In this document: piece by piece, positions 42,975-51,060 of the stretch | Layout of the letters: each line of letters begins with the position of its first letter | Position numbering within the stretch: the first letter of the stretch is position 1 | Origin: CAVVJA01 sp963801715 | GTDB taxonomy: Bacteria; Actinomycetota; Actinomycetes; Mycobacteriales; Jatrophihabitantaceae | NCBI GenBank assembly: GCA_963801715.1 | Contig: CAWDGB010000027.1 | Location: 65,359-129,358 of the forward strand | DNA length: 64,000 nt | Direction of reading: 5' to 3' | The notes under the pieces: generated by a model | The model's database searches: none | What the model was told of the DNA's origin: nothing | Seen by the model: the letters and a program-made list of their open reading frames with translations, nothing else | Translations under genes and position numbers: made by a program

Positions 42975-44183
42975 ATGGCTTGGGGTTCTCGCTGGCGCAG
43001 TGGGCTCGCGGTCGCGGTGCTCCTCGCCGTCGCCGCGACTGGGTGCACCAAGCAGGCCGCGACGACGCCGCCGAGCGGCTCGGCGCCCTCCAGTTCGCCG
43101 TCGCAAGCTGCCATGTTCCCGGCCGCGCCGGCCAATCCGTTGCCGGCCGCGACCGTGACGGCCCTACAGACCGTTCTCGACAGGATTGTCGCCGACAATG
43201 CCTCCCTTCCGGACAGCACGACAGCCGCAGGCCTGACGGCAGCGGTTGTCAGCGATCGTGGCGTCTGGGCCGGTGCGGCTGGTCAGGATGGCGTGGGAAG
43301 GCGGCTGCGGCCTGAGACGGACCTAGCGATCGCCAGCATCACCAAGACGTTCACGGCCGCTGAGGTGATGCATCTGGTCGCAACCGGGCAGGTCAAGCTC
43401 GACGATCCGATGTCGGCCTATGTCAAGCATCCCCTGACCGCGAACGGGGCGACCGTACGCGAGACGCTGAGCATGCGAAGTGGCCTGTCTGATCCAGCCG
43501 AAGGCACCCTTGACAAGCCGTTCCTCGCCCAGCCGCATCGGCACTGGACGATGACCGAAACGCTGTCGTATACGCCGAAGAGCAGCCGGGCTCCGGGCGG
43601 GACGAGCGAGTATGCGAACACGAATTTCCTGCTGCTCGGGCTGTTGATCGAGGCCGTCTCGCACAAGACCGCAGTCGCCGCGATCCGGGCGGATCTGATC
43701 GATCCTGCCGGCCTGACTCGCACCGTAGTCCAGGACACCGAACGTCCCGTTCCACCCGTCGCGGTGCCGAAGCACGATGAGGTGCCAGCAACCTTCGACG
43801 GCTATCTCCCGGTACGTTGCGTCCCTAGCGCGTTGGTCACCGCGGGCGGCATCGCTGCCGATGCCGCCGACGTTGCGCGATGGGGCTACTTGCTATACGG
43901 AGGTCGGCTACTCGAGCCCGGACTCGTCGCCCAGATGACCCAACCGCTCGCGACCGACACGGGGAAACCCAACACGCCGTATACGGCCTACGGGCTGGGC
44001 ACCATGCAATTCGGCGAGCAGCTCGGTCCGGACAGCCTGGGTCATACCGGGCTATTGCCAGGATTCTCATCGGTTCTCGCGGTCGTTCCCGAGCGGCACG
44101 AAGCCGTGGCCGTGCTCATCGCCGACTCCAACACGAATTCGTTCTCGGTCGCCCGCAAGTTGATCGCCGCGCTCGGCAGGTAA
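42975..44183 (+). CDS. Lipoprotein serine hydrolase, beta-lactamase/DD-peptidase family
   Basis: A 402-residue class C beta-lactamase-family (S12) protein. N-terminal signal with likely lipobox LLAVAATGCTKQ (Cys 23), a Ser/Pro linker, then the catalytic motifs SITK (Ser-x-x-Lys), YAN (Tyr-x-Asn) and LGHTGLL (His-Thr-Gly). These are shared by D-alanyl-D-alanine carboxypeptidases, class C enzymes and esterases such as EstB. With no adjacent regulator, a cell-wall or ester-hydrolase role is more likely than drug resistance. The ATG at 42975 follows GAGGAG at suitable distance. Confidence 0.82.
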   Translation: MAWGSRWRSGLAVAVLLAVAATGCTKQAATTPPSGSAPSSSPSQAAMFPAAPANPLPAATVTALQTVLDRIVADNASLPDSTTAAGLTAAVVSDRGVWAGAAGQDGVGRRLRPETDLAIASITKTFTAAEVMHLVATGQVKLDDPMSAYVKHPLTANGATVRETLSMRSGLSDPAEGTLDKPFLAQPHRHWTMTETLSYTPKSSRAPGGTSEYANTNFLLLGLLIEAVSHKTAVAAIRADLIDPAGLTRTVVQDTERPVPPVAVPKHDEVPATFDGYLPVRCVPSALVTAGGIAADAADVARWGYLLYGGRLLEPGLVAQMTQPLATDTGKPNTPYTAYGLGTMQFGEQLGPDSLGHTGLLPGFSSVLAVVPERHEAVAVLIADSNTNSFSVARKLIAALGR

Positions 44184-44234
44184 GCGTGGCGGGCGGTCTC
44201 GGCTACGGTCAGACCCGCTTGCAAGGATCGGGGT

Positions 44235-46249
44235 ATGACCGCTGCGGCAGTTTCCGTGCTCGACGGCCTCGACCCCGAGCAACGCGAGGCGGCGCTGGCG
44301 GTTCGCGGCCCGGTGTGCATCCTGGCGGGCGCGGGTACGGGCAAGACGCGAGCCATCACGCACCGCATCGCATACGCCGTGCGCTCCGGGGCCGTCCCGC
44401 CGGACCAGCTGCTCGCGGTCACGTTCACGGCGCGGGCCGCGGGGGAACTGCGCAGCCGGTTGCGTCGGCTCGGCGCTGACGGCGTGCAGGCTCGTACCTT
44501 CCACGCCGCCGCGCTGCGGCAGCTTACGTACTTTGCGCCCCGCGTGCTCGGTGGGGCGATGCCCGAGGTCGTCGACAACCCGCTCCGGCTGGTTAGCGCG
44601 GCCGCGTCGCGGGTACGGCTTCGAGCCGACCGCACCGAGCTGCGGGATCTCGCCGCGGAGATCGAGTGGGCCAAGGCGGTTCTCGTCGGGCCTGAGGACT
44701 ACCCGGTCCGGGCTGCGTCAGCTAGCCGCGAGCCGCCGACGAGTACAGCGACTGTTGCTACCGTCTACGCCGAGTACGAGGCGGCCAAGCGCCGGATCGG
44801 TCAGCTCGACTTCGCTGACCTCCTGCTCATCATGGCCGGCGCGATCGAGGAGTACGCCGACGTCGCCGAAGAGATCCGATCTCGGTACCGGCATTTCGTC
44901 GTCGACGAGTATCAGGACGTGTCGCCCGTGCAACAGCGGTTGCTCGACGCCTGGCTGGGCGGGCGGGACGACCTATGCGTCGTCGGTGATGCCAACCAGA
45001 CGATCTACTCGTTTGCCGGGGCGACACCAGAGCACCTGCTGTCCTTTACCCGCCGCTTCCCCGACGCTGTCGTCGTGCGGTTGCACCGGGACTACCGGTC
45101 CACGCCTCAGGTGGTGGAACTGGCCAACCGGCTCGTTGCCACGGGCGGGGTGAGTGGTGGCGACCCGCGGCTGCGATTAGTGGGCCAGCGGCCGCCCGGG
45201 CCGCCGCCAACCTTTGCCGAGTTCGACGACGAGCCGGCTGAGGCCGCTGACGTCGCGGCGCGGTGCCGCGCATTGATCGACGCGCCGGAATGCCGGCGTC
45301 CGAGGTTGCGGTGTTGTTCCGGGTCAATGCCCAGTCAGAGGTCTACGAGCAGGCGTTGGCCGAGGCCCGGGTGCCATATGTCCTGCGCGGCGGAGAGCGG
45401 TTCTTCGACCGGCCCGAAATCCGCGAGGCTCGGTTGCTGCTCCGGGGCGCAGCGCGAGCGGAGGCCGACGAGGCGACGCTCCCCGAGGCCGTGCGCGGTG
45501 TCCTGGCGAGTGTGGGCTGGCATCCAGACGATCCACCACCCGGCGGCGCGGCCCGGGAGCGGTGGGAATCCCTCGCGGCGCTCGTGAGCTTGGCCGACGA
45601 CCTGGTGGCGCTGGATGCTCAGGCGCACCTTCCTGAATTGGTGGCCGAACTCGATCAGCGCGCGACCGCGCAACACGCTCCGACGGTGCAGGGTGTCACC
45701 CTCGCGTCGCTGCACGCCGCGAAGGGTCTGGAATGGGCCGCGGTGTTCCTTGTCGGACTCACCGACGGCACCGTCCCGATTCAGCGCGCGAGTACCGCGG
45801 ACCAGGTCGCCGAGGAGCGCCGGTTGCTCTACGTCGGCATGACCCGAGCCCGTGAGCGGCTGGGGTTGTCGTGGGCCTTGGCGCGTAGCCCGGGGCAACG
45901 TCGCGGTCGGCGGCCGAGCCGTTTCCTCGACGGTCTTCGCCCAGTTGCATTCGCAAACACCCCCTCCGCCAAACGGAAATCTCGGCCGCAGGCGGACGAC
46001 GCGGAGTTGTTCGGCCGTCTGCGCGCCTGGCGCAAGCGACAGGCCGAGGCGTTGAGCGTGCCCGCATATGTGGTCTTCTCGGATGCGACGCTGGTGGCCA
46101 TTTCGGATTCCCGACCGTCGGATCGATCTGAATTGGCGCGCGTTTCCGGCATTGGGCCGGCCAAATTGGACCGGTACGGTGAGCCGTTGCTCGCAGTGCT
46201 CTCTGGTGCGGATCCCGAAGCGGTCAACGTAGTGATAGATACAGGCTGA
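44235..46249 (+). CDS. uvrD2: UvrD2-type superfamily I helicase with HRDC domain, frameshifted
   Basis: A 3'-to-5' DNA helicase of the UvrD2 group (Rv3198c-like). The first frame gives LAGAGTGKTRAITHRIAYAV (31-50), VTFTARAAGELRSRL, VVDEYQDVSPVQQRLL and GDANQTIYSFAGATPEH. The frame breaks at about 45281-45290. The second frame continues with MPASEVAVLFRVNAQSEVYE, ASLHAAKGLEWAAVFLVGL and RLLYVGMTRARERLG, and ends in an HRDC domain (RLRAWRKRQAEALSVPAYVV, SGIGPAKLDRYG). Deleting two bases of GCGC, or adding one, restores the reading. The tetracysteine linker of mycobacterial UvrD2 is absent; no Cys lies between the helicase and HRDC. UvrD2 is essential in mycobacteria, so an assembly indel is likely. 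Confidence 0.88.
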
Positions 46250-46279
46250 TTCTGCCAATCGCGAACCCCTGAACTAGGG

Positions 46280-46319
46280 AATTAATCCGATTGCCTCGCA
46301 CCCCCTTAGGCAGTTAGCT
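46280..46319 (+). promoter_or_regulatory. Candidate whiB7 promoter with upstream AT-rich element
   Basis: TTGCCT (46291-46296) and TTAGCT (46314-46319) are spaced by 17 bases. AATTAAT (46280-46286) lies just upstream of the -35, the position where WhiB7 autoactivates through an AT-hook contact in mycobacteria. A start near 46326 would give a leader of about 400 bases, as is usual for whiB7. The -10 match is weak. Confidence 0.45.
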
Positions 46320-46382
46320 TGGCAAAGACGGAGAACGCTGCGCATGTTGCGCAAGCTTGGACGCAGAAGGAGGTGGCCGCAG

Positions 46383-46565
46383 ATGATCATTGCCAGCATC
46401 GGTCGGGTGGCCGCCGCACGCCCCAAGAACTCCGGGCTTGATCGTGCGTTGCCGTTGTCTCCGTCCGTGCGTCCCCGGTGGCGGGGTCACGCCGCAGGTC
46501 TGGCCGCTGGCTGGGCCCGTGGTGCCCATGCCGACCCAGGGCCGTACGGACCGGTTTGCCCTTAA
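46383..46565 (+). CDS. Leader ORF (uORF) of whiB7
   Basis: A 60-codon ORF that begins at the ATG at 46383, preceded by AAGGAGGTGG, one of the best ribosome-binding sites in the window. It starts MIIASIGRVAAARPKNSGLD and ends PYGPVCP. The sequence has no domain and is Arg/Pro/Gly-rich. Its stop (46563-46565) lies 12 bases before the first attenuator stem, so a terminating ribosome would cover that stem. It is therefore best read as a translated sensor of ribosome stalling rather than a functional protein. whiB7 leaders with uORFs are established in mycobacteria and streptomycetes. Confidence 0.75.
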   Translation: MIIASIGRVAAARPKNSGLDRALPLSPSVRPRWRGHAAGLAAGWARGAHADPGPYGPVCP

Positions 46566-46577
46566 CCAGGAAAGTCC

Positions 46578-46634
46578 GCCTCGAGAAGTGGTACTCCGCT
46601 GATCACCGATCAGCATCCCGGCTCTTCTCGAGGC
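46578..46634 (+). promoter_or_regulatory. Antiterminator stem of the whiB7 attenuator
   Basis: GCCTCGAGAAG (46578-46588) pairs perfectly with CTTCTCGAGGC (46624-46634), an 11-bp stem enclosing a smaller hairpin GCTGATC/GATCAGC (46598-46614). Its 3' arm shares GAGGC (46630-46634) with the 5' arm of the terminator, so the two stems exclude each other. Confidence 0.8.
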
Positions 46635-46673
46635 CGCGGCTCCCAACAAGGGATCCGCGGCCTCAATGTTTTC
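46630..46673 (+). terminator. Attenuator terminator in the whiB7 leader
   Basis: GAGGCCGCGG (46630-46639) and CCGCGGCCTC (46655-46664) form a perfect 10-bp GC stem with a 15-base loop, followed by AATGTTTTC. It lies 52 bases before the whiB7 start, so read-through is needed for whiB7 expression. Confidence 0.8.
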
Positions 46674-46724
46674 AACCGTCAACCGTCGACCCGATACCCG
46701 ATCAGTCGAAGGAGGTGACCCGAC

Positions 46725-47057
46725 GTGCTGACTTGCTACACGACCGAACGGAGTGATCCGGGCGAGCAGAACATTGCGCTCGGGACGCTCGATCCGATCT
46801 CCCGCCTGAGTCCGGACGATCTGCCCTGCCGGGTGCAGGATCCGGACCTGTGGTTTGCCGAGACGCCCGGCGAACTCGAGCAAGCCAAGCGGTACTGCGC
46901 AGAATGCCCGGTCCGGGTCGCCTGCCTTCGCGGCGCCATCGAGCGGCGCGAACCGTGGGGCGTCTGGGGCGGTCAGATTTTCGAGCGAGGCGAGATCATC
47001 GCGCGCAAGCGTCCCCGGGGACGTCCGCGCAAGACCGATCGGGGGATTGCCGCATGA
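46725..47057 (+). CDS. whiB7: WhiB7 family transcriptional regulator
   Basis: A 110-residue iron-sulfur regulator of intrinsic antibiotic resistance. The 4Fe-4S ligands are C35 (DDLPCRVQD), C58 and C61 (RYCAECPV) and C67 (ACLRG). The turn EPWGVWGGQ (79-84) binds the sigma factor and the C-terminal RGRPRK (98-103) is the AT-hook diagnostic of WhiB7. The GTG at 46725 follows AAGGAGGTGACC. Position after uvrD2 and the leader attenuator match the mycobacterial locus. It is expected to be induced by ribosome-targeting drugs and to activate itself and resistance genes. Confidence 0.95.
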   Translation: MLTCYTTERSDPGEQNIALGTLDPISRLSPDDLPCRVQDPDLWFAETPGELEQAKRYCAECPVRVACLRGAIERREPWGVWGGQIFERGEIIARKRPRGRPRKTDRGIAA

Positions 47058-47139
47058 ACGACGACTGCAAGGACCTCGGCCCGGTGACGGCATGACCGCC
47101 ACACCGAGCACAACACACGACGACTTCAGGAGCATTGAC

Positions 47140-47337
47140 ATGATCAGCATGAACGAAGCATTCGCTCGCGAGCGAATGCGTGAGGCGCAACGCAGCGCCG
47201 AACACTCGCGAATGGTCCGCCAGGCTTCCTCGGCACGCCGTTGGCGCCGCCGCGAGAGAATGGCGCGCATGGCACACGCTCGCTACGAACGCGCCGCCGA
47301 GTCGGCGGCGTCGATTGCCGGCGACATCGCGCACTGA
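47140..47337 (+). CDS. Small Arg-rich helical protein downstream of whiB7
   Basis: A 65-residue basic protein, MISMNEAFARERMREAQRSA then RRWRRRERMARMAHARYERA, predicted to be a single long amphipathic helix. The ATG at 47140 is preceded by AGGAG with seven bases of spacing, which supports it over the ATG at 47092. It follows whiB7 and precedes a strong hairpin, so it is likely on the whiB7 transcript. Function unknown; RNA or ribosome binding would be a guess from composition. Confidence 0.65.
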   Translation: MISMNEAFARERMREAQRSAEHSRMVRQASSARRWRRRERMARMAHARYERAAESAASIAGDIAH

Positions 47338-47344
47338 ACGGCCC

Positions 47345-47383
47345 GTCCTGCGCCGGAGGACAACGTCACCTCCGGCGCAGGAC
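47345..47383 (+). terminator. Terminator hairpin after the whiB7 unit
   Basis: GTCCTGCGCCGGAGG (47345-47359) and CCTCCGGCGCAGGAC (47369-47383) form a perfect 15-bp stem with a nine-base loop, starting seven bases after the small gene's stop. There is no T tract, the common actinobacterial form. Confidence 0.75.
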
Positions 47384-47429
47384 CCCGCGGTTGCTGGACT
47401 TCCTCGGGCGACCGCGCTACGCATGGAGG

Positions 47430-47618
47430 ATGGCTGCCGTCTGCGCAATGTGCGGGCGCATCGCCGACGGGAAGGTCGACGGAGACCCACCGCTCGGCTG
47501 GTGCGCCGATCTCGTGGAGGGCGCGGACGGGCAATACATCAAGTGGATCTGTGCTGCTTGCACGCGCCGTTATGTGAGGTCCATCGAGGCCAAGCTCGAC
47601 GCGGAATGGTGGGAGTGA
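47430..47618 (+). CDS. Small zinc-ribbon protein
   Basis: A 62-residue protein with two Cys pairs and a middle Cys: AAVCAMCGRIADG, LGWCADLVEG, IKWICAACTRRYVRSIEAKL, ending DAEWWE. The pattern C-x2-C...C-x2-C is a zinc ribbon, and the ending RSIE-K-LD-EWW is shared by a family of small actinobacterial proteins. The ATG at 47430 abuts GGAGG too closely, so a TTG at 47391 is an alternative start. The gene is convergent with the ABC1 kinase. Function unknown. Confidence 0.65.
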   Translation: MAAVCAMCGRIADGKVDGDPPLGWCADLVEGADGQYIKWICAACTRRYVRSIEAKLDAEWWE

Positions 47619-47674
47619 CGGCTAGCCAATGTCACCCCACCCCGGCCGGCGCGTGGCGCTCGAGCCGGGCTCGA

Positions 47675-48994
47675 TCAGCCGACCGGCTCCGCGAAGCCCG
47701 GCTGCCACCGCTCAGCCAGCACCCGGAACGGAGCGGTCGCGCCGAGCTGACACAACACGGCAAGTGATCCGAGCGTCACTCGGTGTATGAGCAGGTAGGA
47801 CGGCGGCAGGTTGAACATCCGACCCACCCGCGCTTCCTCGCTGCGCGGATCGCCCATCCGGGCCGCTTGGGCGCGCATCCATTCGCGGGTGAAGGTGAAT
47901 TCGTCGACGGCAAGCGGGTCCAGGATCGGCCGCAGGTAGTCCAGTACCCGTTGCGGGTCGACCTCGATTCCCGGCCGGATGAAGCCGTAGCTGCGCATCG
48001 CCGCCATCAGCTCGCCCGTCCGGCCCTCCAGGGCCAGCCGGGTCATGAGCCCAAGCGGCTCAGGCGAGCCGTCCGGCAAACGAGCGACGGCTCCGAAGTC
48101 GACGACGCCGAGCCGTCCGTCAGACAGGATGCGGAAGTTGCCGGGGTGCGGATCGGCGTGCAGCATCCTGGCCCGCTCCGGAGCGGAGTAGTGCAGTAAC
48201 GCCAGCAGATATCCAGCCCGATTCCGGGCGGCTCTACGGCCGTGGGCGATGATCTGCGACAGCGGCGTCCCGTCGATCCATTCACTGACGATCACCTTCG
48301 GCGCGCTCGCGACGACGCGCGGGACGGCGATTTCCTCGTCGTCGTCATATGCGGCGGCGAATCCGCGCTGCGCGTCAGCCTCCAGCGTGTAGTCCAGCTC
48401 CTCCATGATCCGCTCGCGCAGTTCGGCGAGCAGCGGCTTGACATCTATCCCGGGGGATAGCCGCGCGAACAGCCGGCCGACCCGAGCCAGCTGCGTGAAG
48501 TCGGCGATCACCGCCGGCCCCGCCCCCGGATATTGAATCTTCACGGCCACCGGCCGGCCGTCCGCCCACACCGCCCGATGAACCTGACCAATGCTGGCGG
48601 CCGCCGCCGGCTCGTCGTCGAAGTCCTGGAATCTAGTTGGCCAGTTACGACCGAATTGCTCGGCCAGCACCCGATGCATGACATCGGCGCTCATCGGCGG
48701 TGCCGCCTCTTGCAACCGAGTCAACGCTTCTCGGTAAGGCGCGGCGTGGTCCTCAGGCACCGCCGCTTCGAAGACCGACAGCGCTTGCCCGAACTTCATC
48801 GCGCCGCCCTTGAGCTCGCCGAGCACCGCGAACAGCTGCTCGGCCGTCTTCTGTTGCAGTTCGGCCGCGACCGCCTCGGCCGAGTGCCCGGCCAGTCGCT
48901 TACCAAGTCCCATCGTGGCTCGGCCGGCGACACCCAGCGGTAGCGATGCCAGCCTCGCCGTCCGCGCCACGCGTCGTTGCGGGATATCGGTCAC
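47675..48994 (-). CDS. ABC1/UbiB-family atypical kinase
   Basis: A 439-residue ABC1 (UbiB/COQ8-like) protein, as in Rv3197. The family-specific KxGQ motif is LKGGAMKFGQALSVFEAA and the Ala-rich loop is AAAASIGQVHRAVW. The kinase-like core has VAVKIQYPG, LHADPHPGNFRIL and GVVDFG. The UbiB family handles quinone or lipid biosynthesis; the mycobacterial protein near whiB7 has been linked to macrolide tolerance. The start is the GTG at 48994, since VTDIPQRRVARTARLAS aligns with the family N-terminus; an ATG at 49030 is the alternative. Confidence 0.88.
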   Translation of the reverse strand: MTDIPQRRVARTARLASLPLGVAGRATMGLGKRLAGHSAEAVAAELQQKTAEQLFAVLGELKGGAMKFGQALSVFEAAVPEDHAAPYREALTRLQEAAPPMSADVMHRVLAEQFGRNWPTRFQDFDDEPAAAASIGQVHRAVWADGRPVAVKIQYPGAGPAVIADFTQLARVGRLFARLSPGIDVKPLLAELRERIMEELDYTLEADAQRGFAAAYDDDEEIAVPRVVASAPKVIVSEWIDGTPLSQIIAHGRRAARNRAGYLLALLHYSAPERARMLHADPHPGNFRILSDGRLGVVDFGAVARLPDGSPEPLGLMTRLALEGRTGELMAAMRSYGFIRPGIEVDPQRVLDYLRPILDPLAVDEFTFTREWMRAQAARMGDPRSEEARVGRMFNLPPSYLLIHRVTLGSLAVLCQLGATAPFRVLAERWQPGFAEPVG

Positions 48995-49164
48995 GTGATC
49001 AGCCTGCGCTTGGGGTTCGTGGCCGGGCATCGACTACCCGACAACACTGTGGTGCTCACGAAACACGCCCCATACCGTGGTTCGCCTGGCATCTGTCACC
49101 CCACAAGACCGCTCCGCGTCGTCGCTGCGACCTCGCCACGCTCGCTGAGGCACCTTAACGGTGC

Positions 49165-50211
49165 TCATGTGGTCATTGTGCCGGGCGGTTCCAGCGGAGC
49201 GACTGCGCTGCCGCAGCGACAGGCCGGATGGGGCGCCCAGCCGCGTCGACGCACCATCCAATGAGGTGGATGCACCTCTAGCGTGCCGTCGAGGGTGGCC
49301 GGATTCTCGCCGTCCAGATGGGCCAGCGCTTGCGCCGCCGCGAGCGCGCCGAGGACGGTCGCGAGAATGACGTCGTCGGGAGCAGGATGCCGCGGACGCT
49401 GGGCCAACTGGACCGCGAAGGCCGGCCACGCGCCGTCCCGCTCGCCACGGTGCAGGTCCGCACACCGCAGGCAGCTGGTCCGACCAGGGCGGACAAGCGG
49501 GCCGACGACGCCGCTGTCGGCGCCGCCAGCCACCACGAGGTGTGGCACCCCGCGGGCGTGCAAGCTGTCCCGGATGTCGGCGTCGAGCGACTGATCGGCG
49601 GACAGCACGACGAGATCGGGCTCGCGACCGTCCGCCACCGGTCTCGTGTCACATTCGGGAGCGGCTCGGCGAATTGCTCCTGCTGCCGCGGCGGCGTACC
49701 GGAATCCCTCGTCGTCAGGCAACAGGCCGCCCGGCGCGGCATGCTCCAGTACCGCATCGCCCTCGGCATGAACGGCGACATGTCCGACACCGGCCGCGGC
49801 GAGGAGCGCACCGACAACCGTCACCGTCCGGCCGGTACCGCGGAGCACGACCAAGGACGTCCGGCGACCAGCCAGGATCTGCTCGGCCTGGTGTCCGTGC
49901 CGGACCCGCAGTGCAGCCAGATCGGCAGCGAGGCGCGGTACGGCGATCGACGGCGCGTCGGGGTTCGGACGGATGAGGAAACCCGCTGCGGCCAGCGGGC
50001 CGACAGCCGACTCGAAGGGTTTCGCGGACGTCGAGGCTGGTTCGCCGTCCGCTGCGTGGCCGGTGAGCGCGCGGATTGCGGTCGCGTCGATCCCCTCGAG
50101 CATGACCGCACGCCGACCGAGTTCCAGCTGGATGCACGACGGCGAGCGCCACAGCACGCGGGTAGCCGGGTTCAGCACGTATCCAGCTAACGGTGCGAAG
50201 CCCGACGTCAC
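49165..50211 (-). CDS. ThiF-like/TOMM-type leader-binding protein without clear ATP site
   Basis: A 348-residue protein resembling the E1-like cyclodehydratase partner proteins (ThiF superfamily) and the actinobacterial Rv3196 group. Visible: a Rossmann-like segment RTVTVVGALLAAAGVGHVAV, VVLSADQSLDADIRDSLHAR, then zinc Cys pairs SCLRCADLHR and ACRCGSAV. The glycine motif is VGALLAAAGVG rather than GxGGLG, so adenylation is doubtful. No precursor peptide or YcaO gene is nearby, so it need not act in RiPP synthesis. It is divergent from the YgjP-like peptidase across a DnaA-box-rich gap. Confidence 0.65.
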   Translation of the reverse strand: MTSGFAPLAGYVLNPATRVLWRSPSCIQLELGRRAVMLEGIDATAIRALTGHAADGEPASTSAKPFESAVGPLAAAGFLIRPNPDAPSIAVPRLAADLAALRVRHGHQAEQILAGRRTSLVVLRGTGRTVTVVGALLAAAGVGHVAVHAEGDAVLEHAAPGGLLPDDEGFRYAAAAAGAIRRAAPECDTRPVADGREPDLVVLSADQSLDADIRDSLHARGVPHLVVAGGADSGVVGPLVRPGRTSCLRCADLHRGERDGAWPAFAVQLAQRPRHPAPDDVILATVLGALAAAQALAHLDGENPATLDGTLEVHPPHWMVRRRGWAPHPACRCGSAVAPLEPPGTMTT

Positions 50212-50249
50212 GCCGACACGGTGGCAGATTCAGCGGCACGTCGATCTGG

Positions 50250-50351
50250 TTGTCCACAGGATCGGACCGTTTGTTTGCCTAACGTAAGCAAAATCTCGCA
50301 GTGCGTCACCCTCAAGTCGATGTCCACATCTGTGGACCAGGCTGTGGACAG
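50250..50351. promoter_or_regulatory. Cluster of DnaA-box-like 9-mers
   Basis: Within 102 bases: TTGTCCACA (50250-50258, exact actinobacterial consensus), ATGTCCACA (50320-50328), TGTGGACCA (50331-50339, reverse) and TGTGGACAG (50343-50351, reverse). All are in the divergent promoter gap between the ThiF-like and YgjP-like genes. TTTGC and GCAAA (about 50273-50292) form a further short inverted repeat. Confidence 0.5.
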
Positions 50352-50446
50352 GGTGCGCATAACCCGGCCTGGCCTTGTGGAGATGGCTATCGGCAACCCC
50401 GGCAGGTCGTGCGGGCGGTGTCCGCGGACACCGTTAGCGTGAGTGG

Positions 50447-51055
50447 GTGCCTGATGCGAATGCCGTGCCCAGGCCGGCGGCCGACCCGGCCGTCGATGTC
50501 CGCCGCAGCAGCCGCCGACGACGAACCGTATCGGCATATCGCGACGGCGATCGCATTGTGGTGCTCATCCCGGCCCGGTTCAGCCGAGCGCAGGAGGCTC
50601 GATGGGTGGCGGAGATGGTCGGCCGGCTCACCTCTTCCGAGAGCGTCGGCCCCAGGCGGGGCGCCCGTCGGAGTGACGCCGCGCTCGAGGCGCGATGCCG
50701 CGCGCTGTCTGACCGCTACCTCGACGGTCGGGCGGCGCCGGCCAGTGTGCGGTGGGTAGCGAGCATGCGGACTCGATGGGCCTCATGCACGCCAGAGGAA
50801 GGCTCGATCCGCGTATCGGAGCGATTGCGCTGTGTGCCCAGCTGGGTGCTTGATTACGTCCTCGTCCATGAGCTCGCCCACTTGCGGATACCCGGTCACG
50901 ACGCGGCCTTCTGGTCACTCGTGGCGCGCTATCCGCGGGCGGAGCGAGCCCGCGGTTACCTCGACGGATTGTCCGCTGGCGCGGCGCTGCCGTTCCAGCA
51001 GGACCTGGGTGATGACGTCGACTCCCTCGTTGCGGCCAGCACCGGGGAGCCTTAG
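50447..51055 (+). CDS. YgjP-like (M48/DUF45) metallopeptidase
   Basis: A 202-residue zinc peptidase-like protein. The active-site helix is VLVHELAHLRIPGHDAAFW (H-E-x-x-H with a third His), preceded by the family motif MRTRWASCTPEEGSIRVSER. The N-terminal 35 residues are Arg-rich and disordered. The DUF45/WLM group is of unknown substrate and is found next to the ThiF-like and TIGR03624 genes in many actinobacteria. The start is the GTG at 50447. It converges on the TIGR03624 gene with five bases between stops. Confidence 0.82.
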   Translation: MPDANAVPRPAADPAVDVRRSSRRRRTVSAYRDGDRIVVLIPARFSRAQEARWVAEMVGRLTSSESVGPRRGARRSDAALEARCRALSDRYLDGRAAPASVRWVASMRTRWASCTPEEGSIRVSERLRCVPSWVLDYVLVHELAHLRIPGHDAAFWSLVARYPRAERARGYLDGLSAGAALPFQQDLGDDVDSLVAASTGEP

Positions 51056-51060
51056 CCGCC

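Noticed and set aside
50250..50351. Chromosomal origin of replication
   Set aside because: DnaA boxes are few, and dnaA, dnaN, rpmH and rnpA are absent from the neighbourhood.
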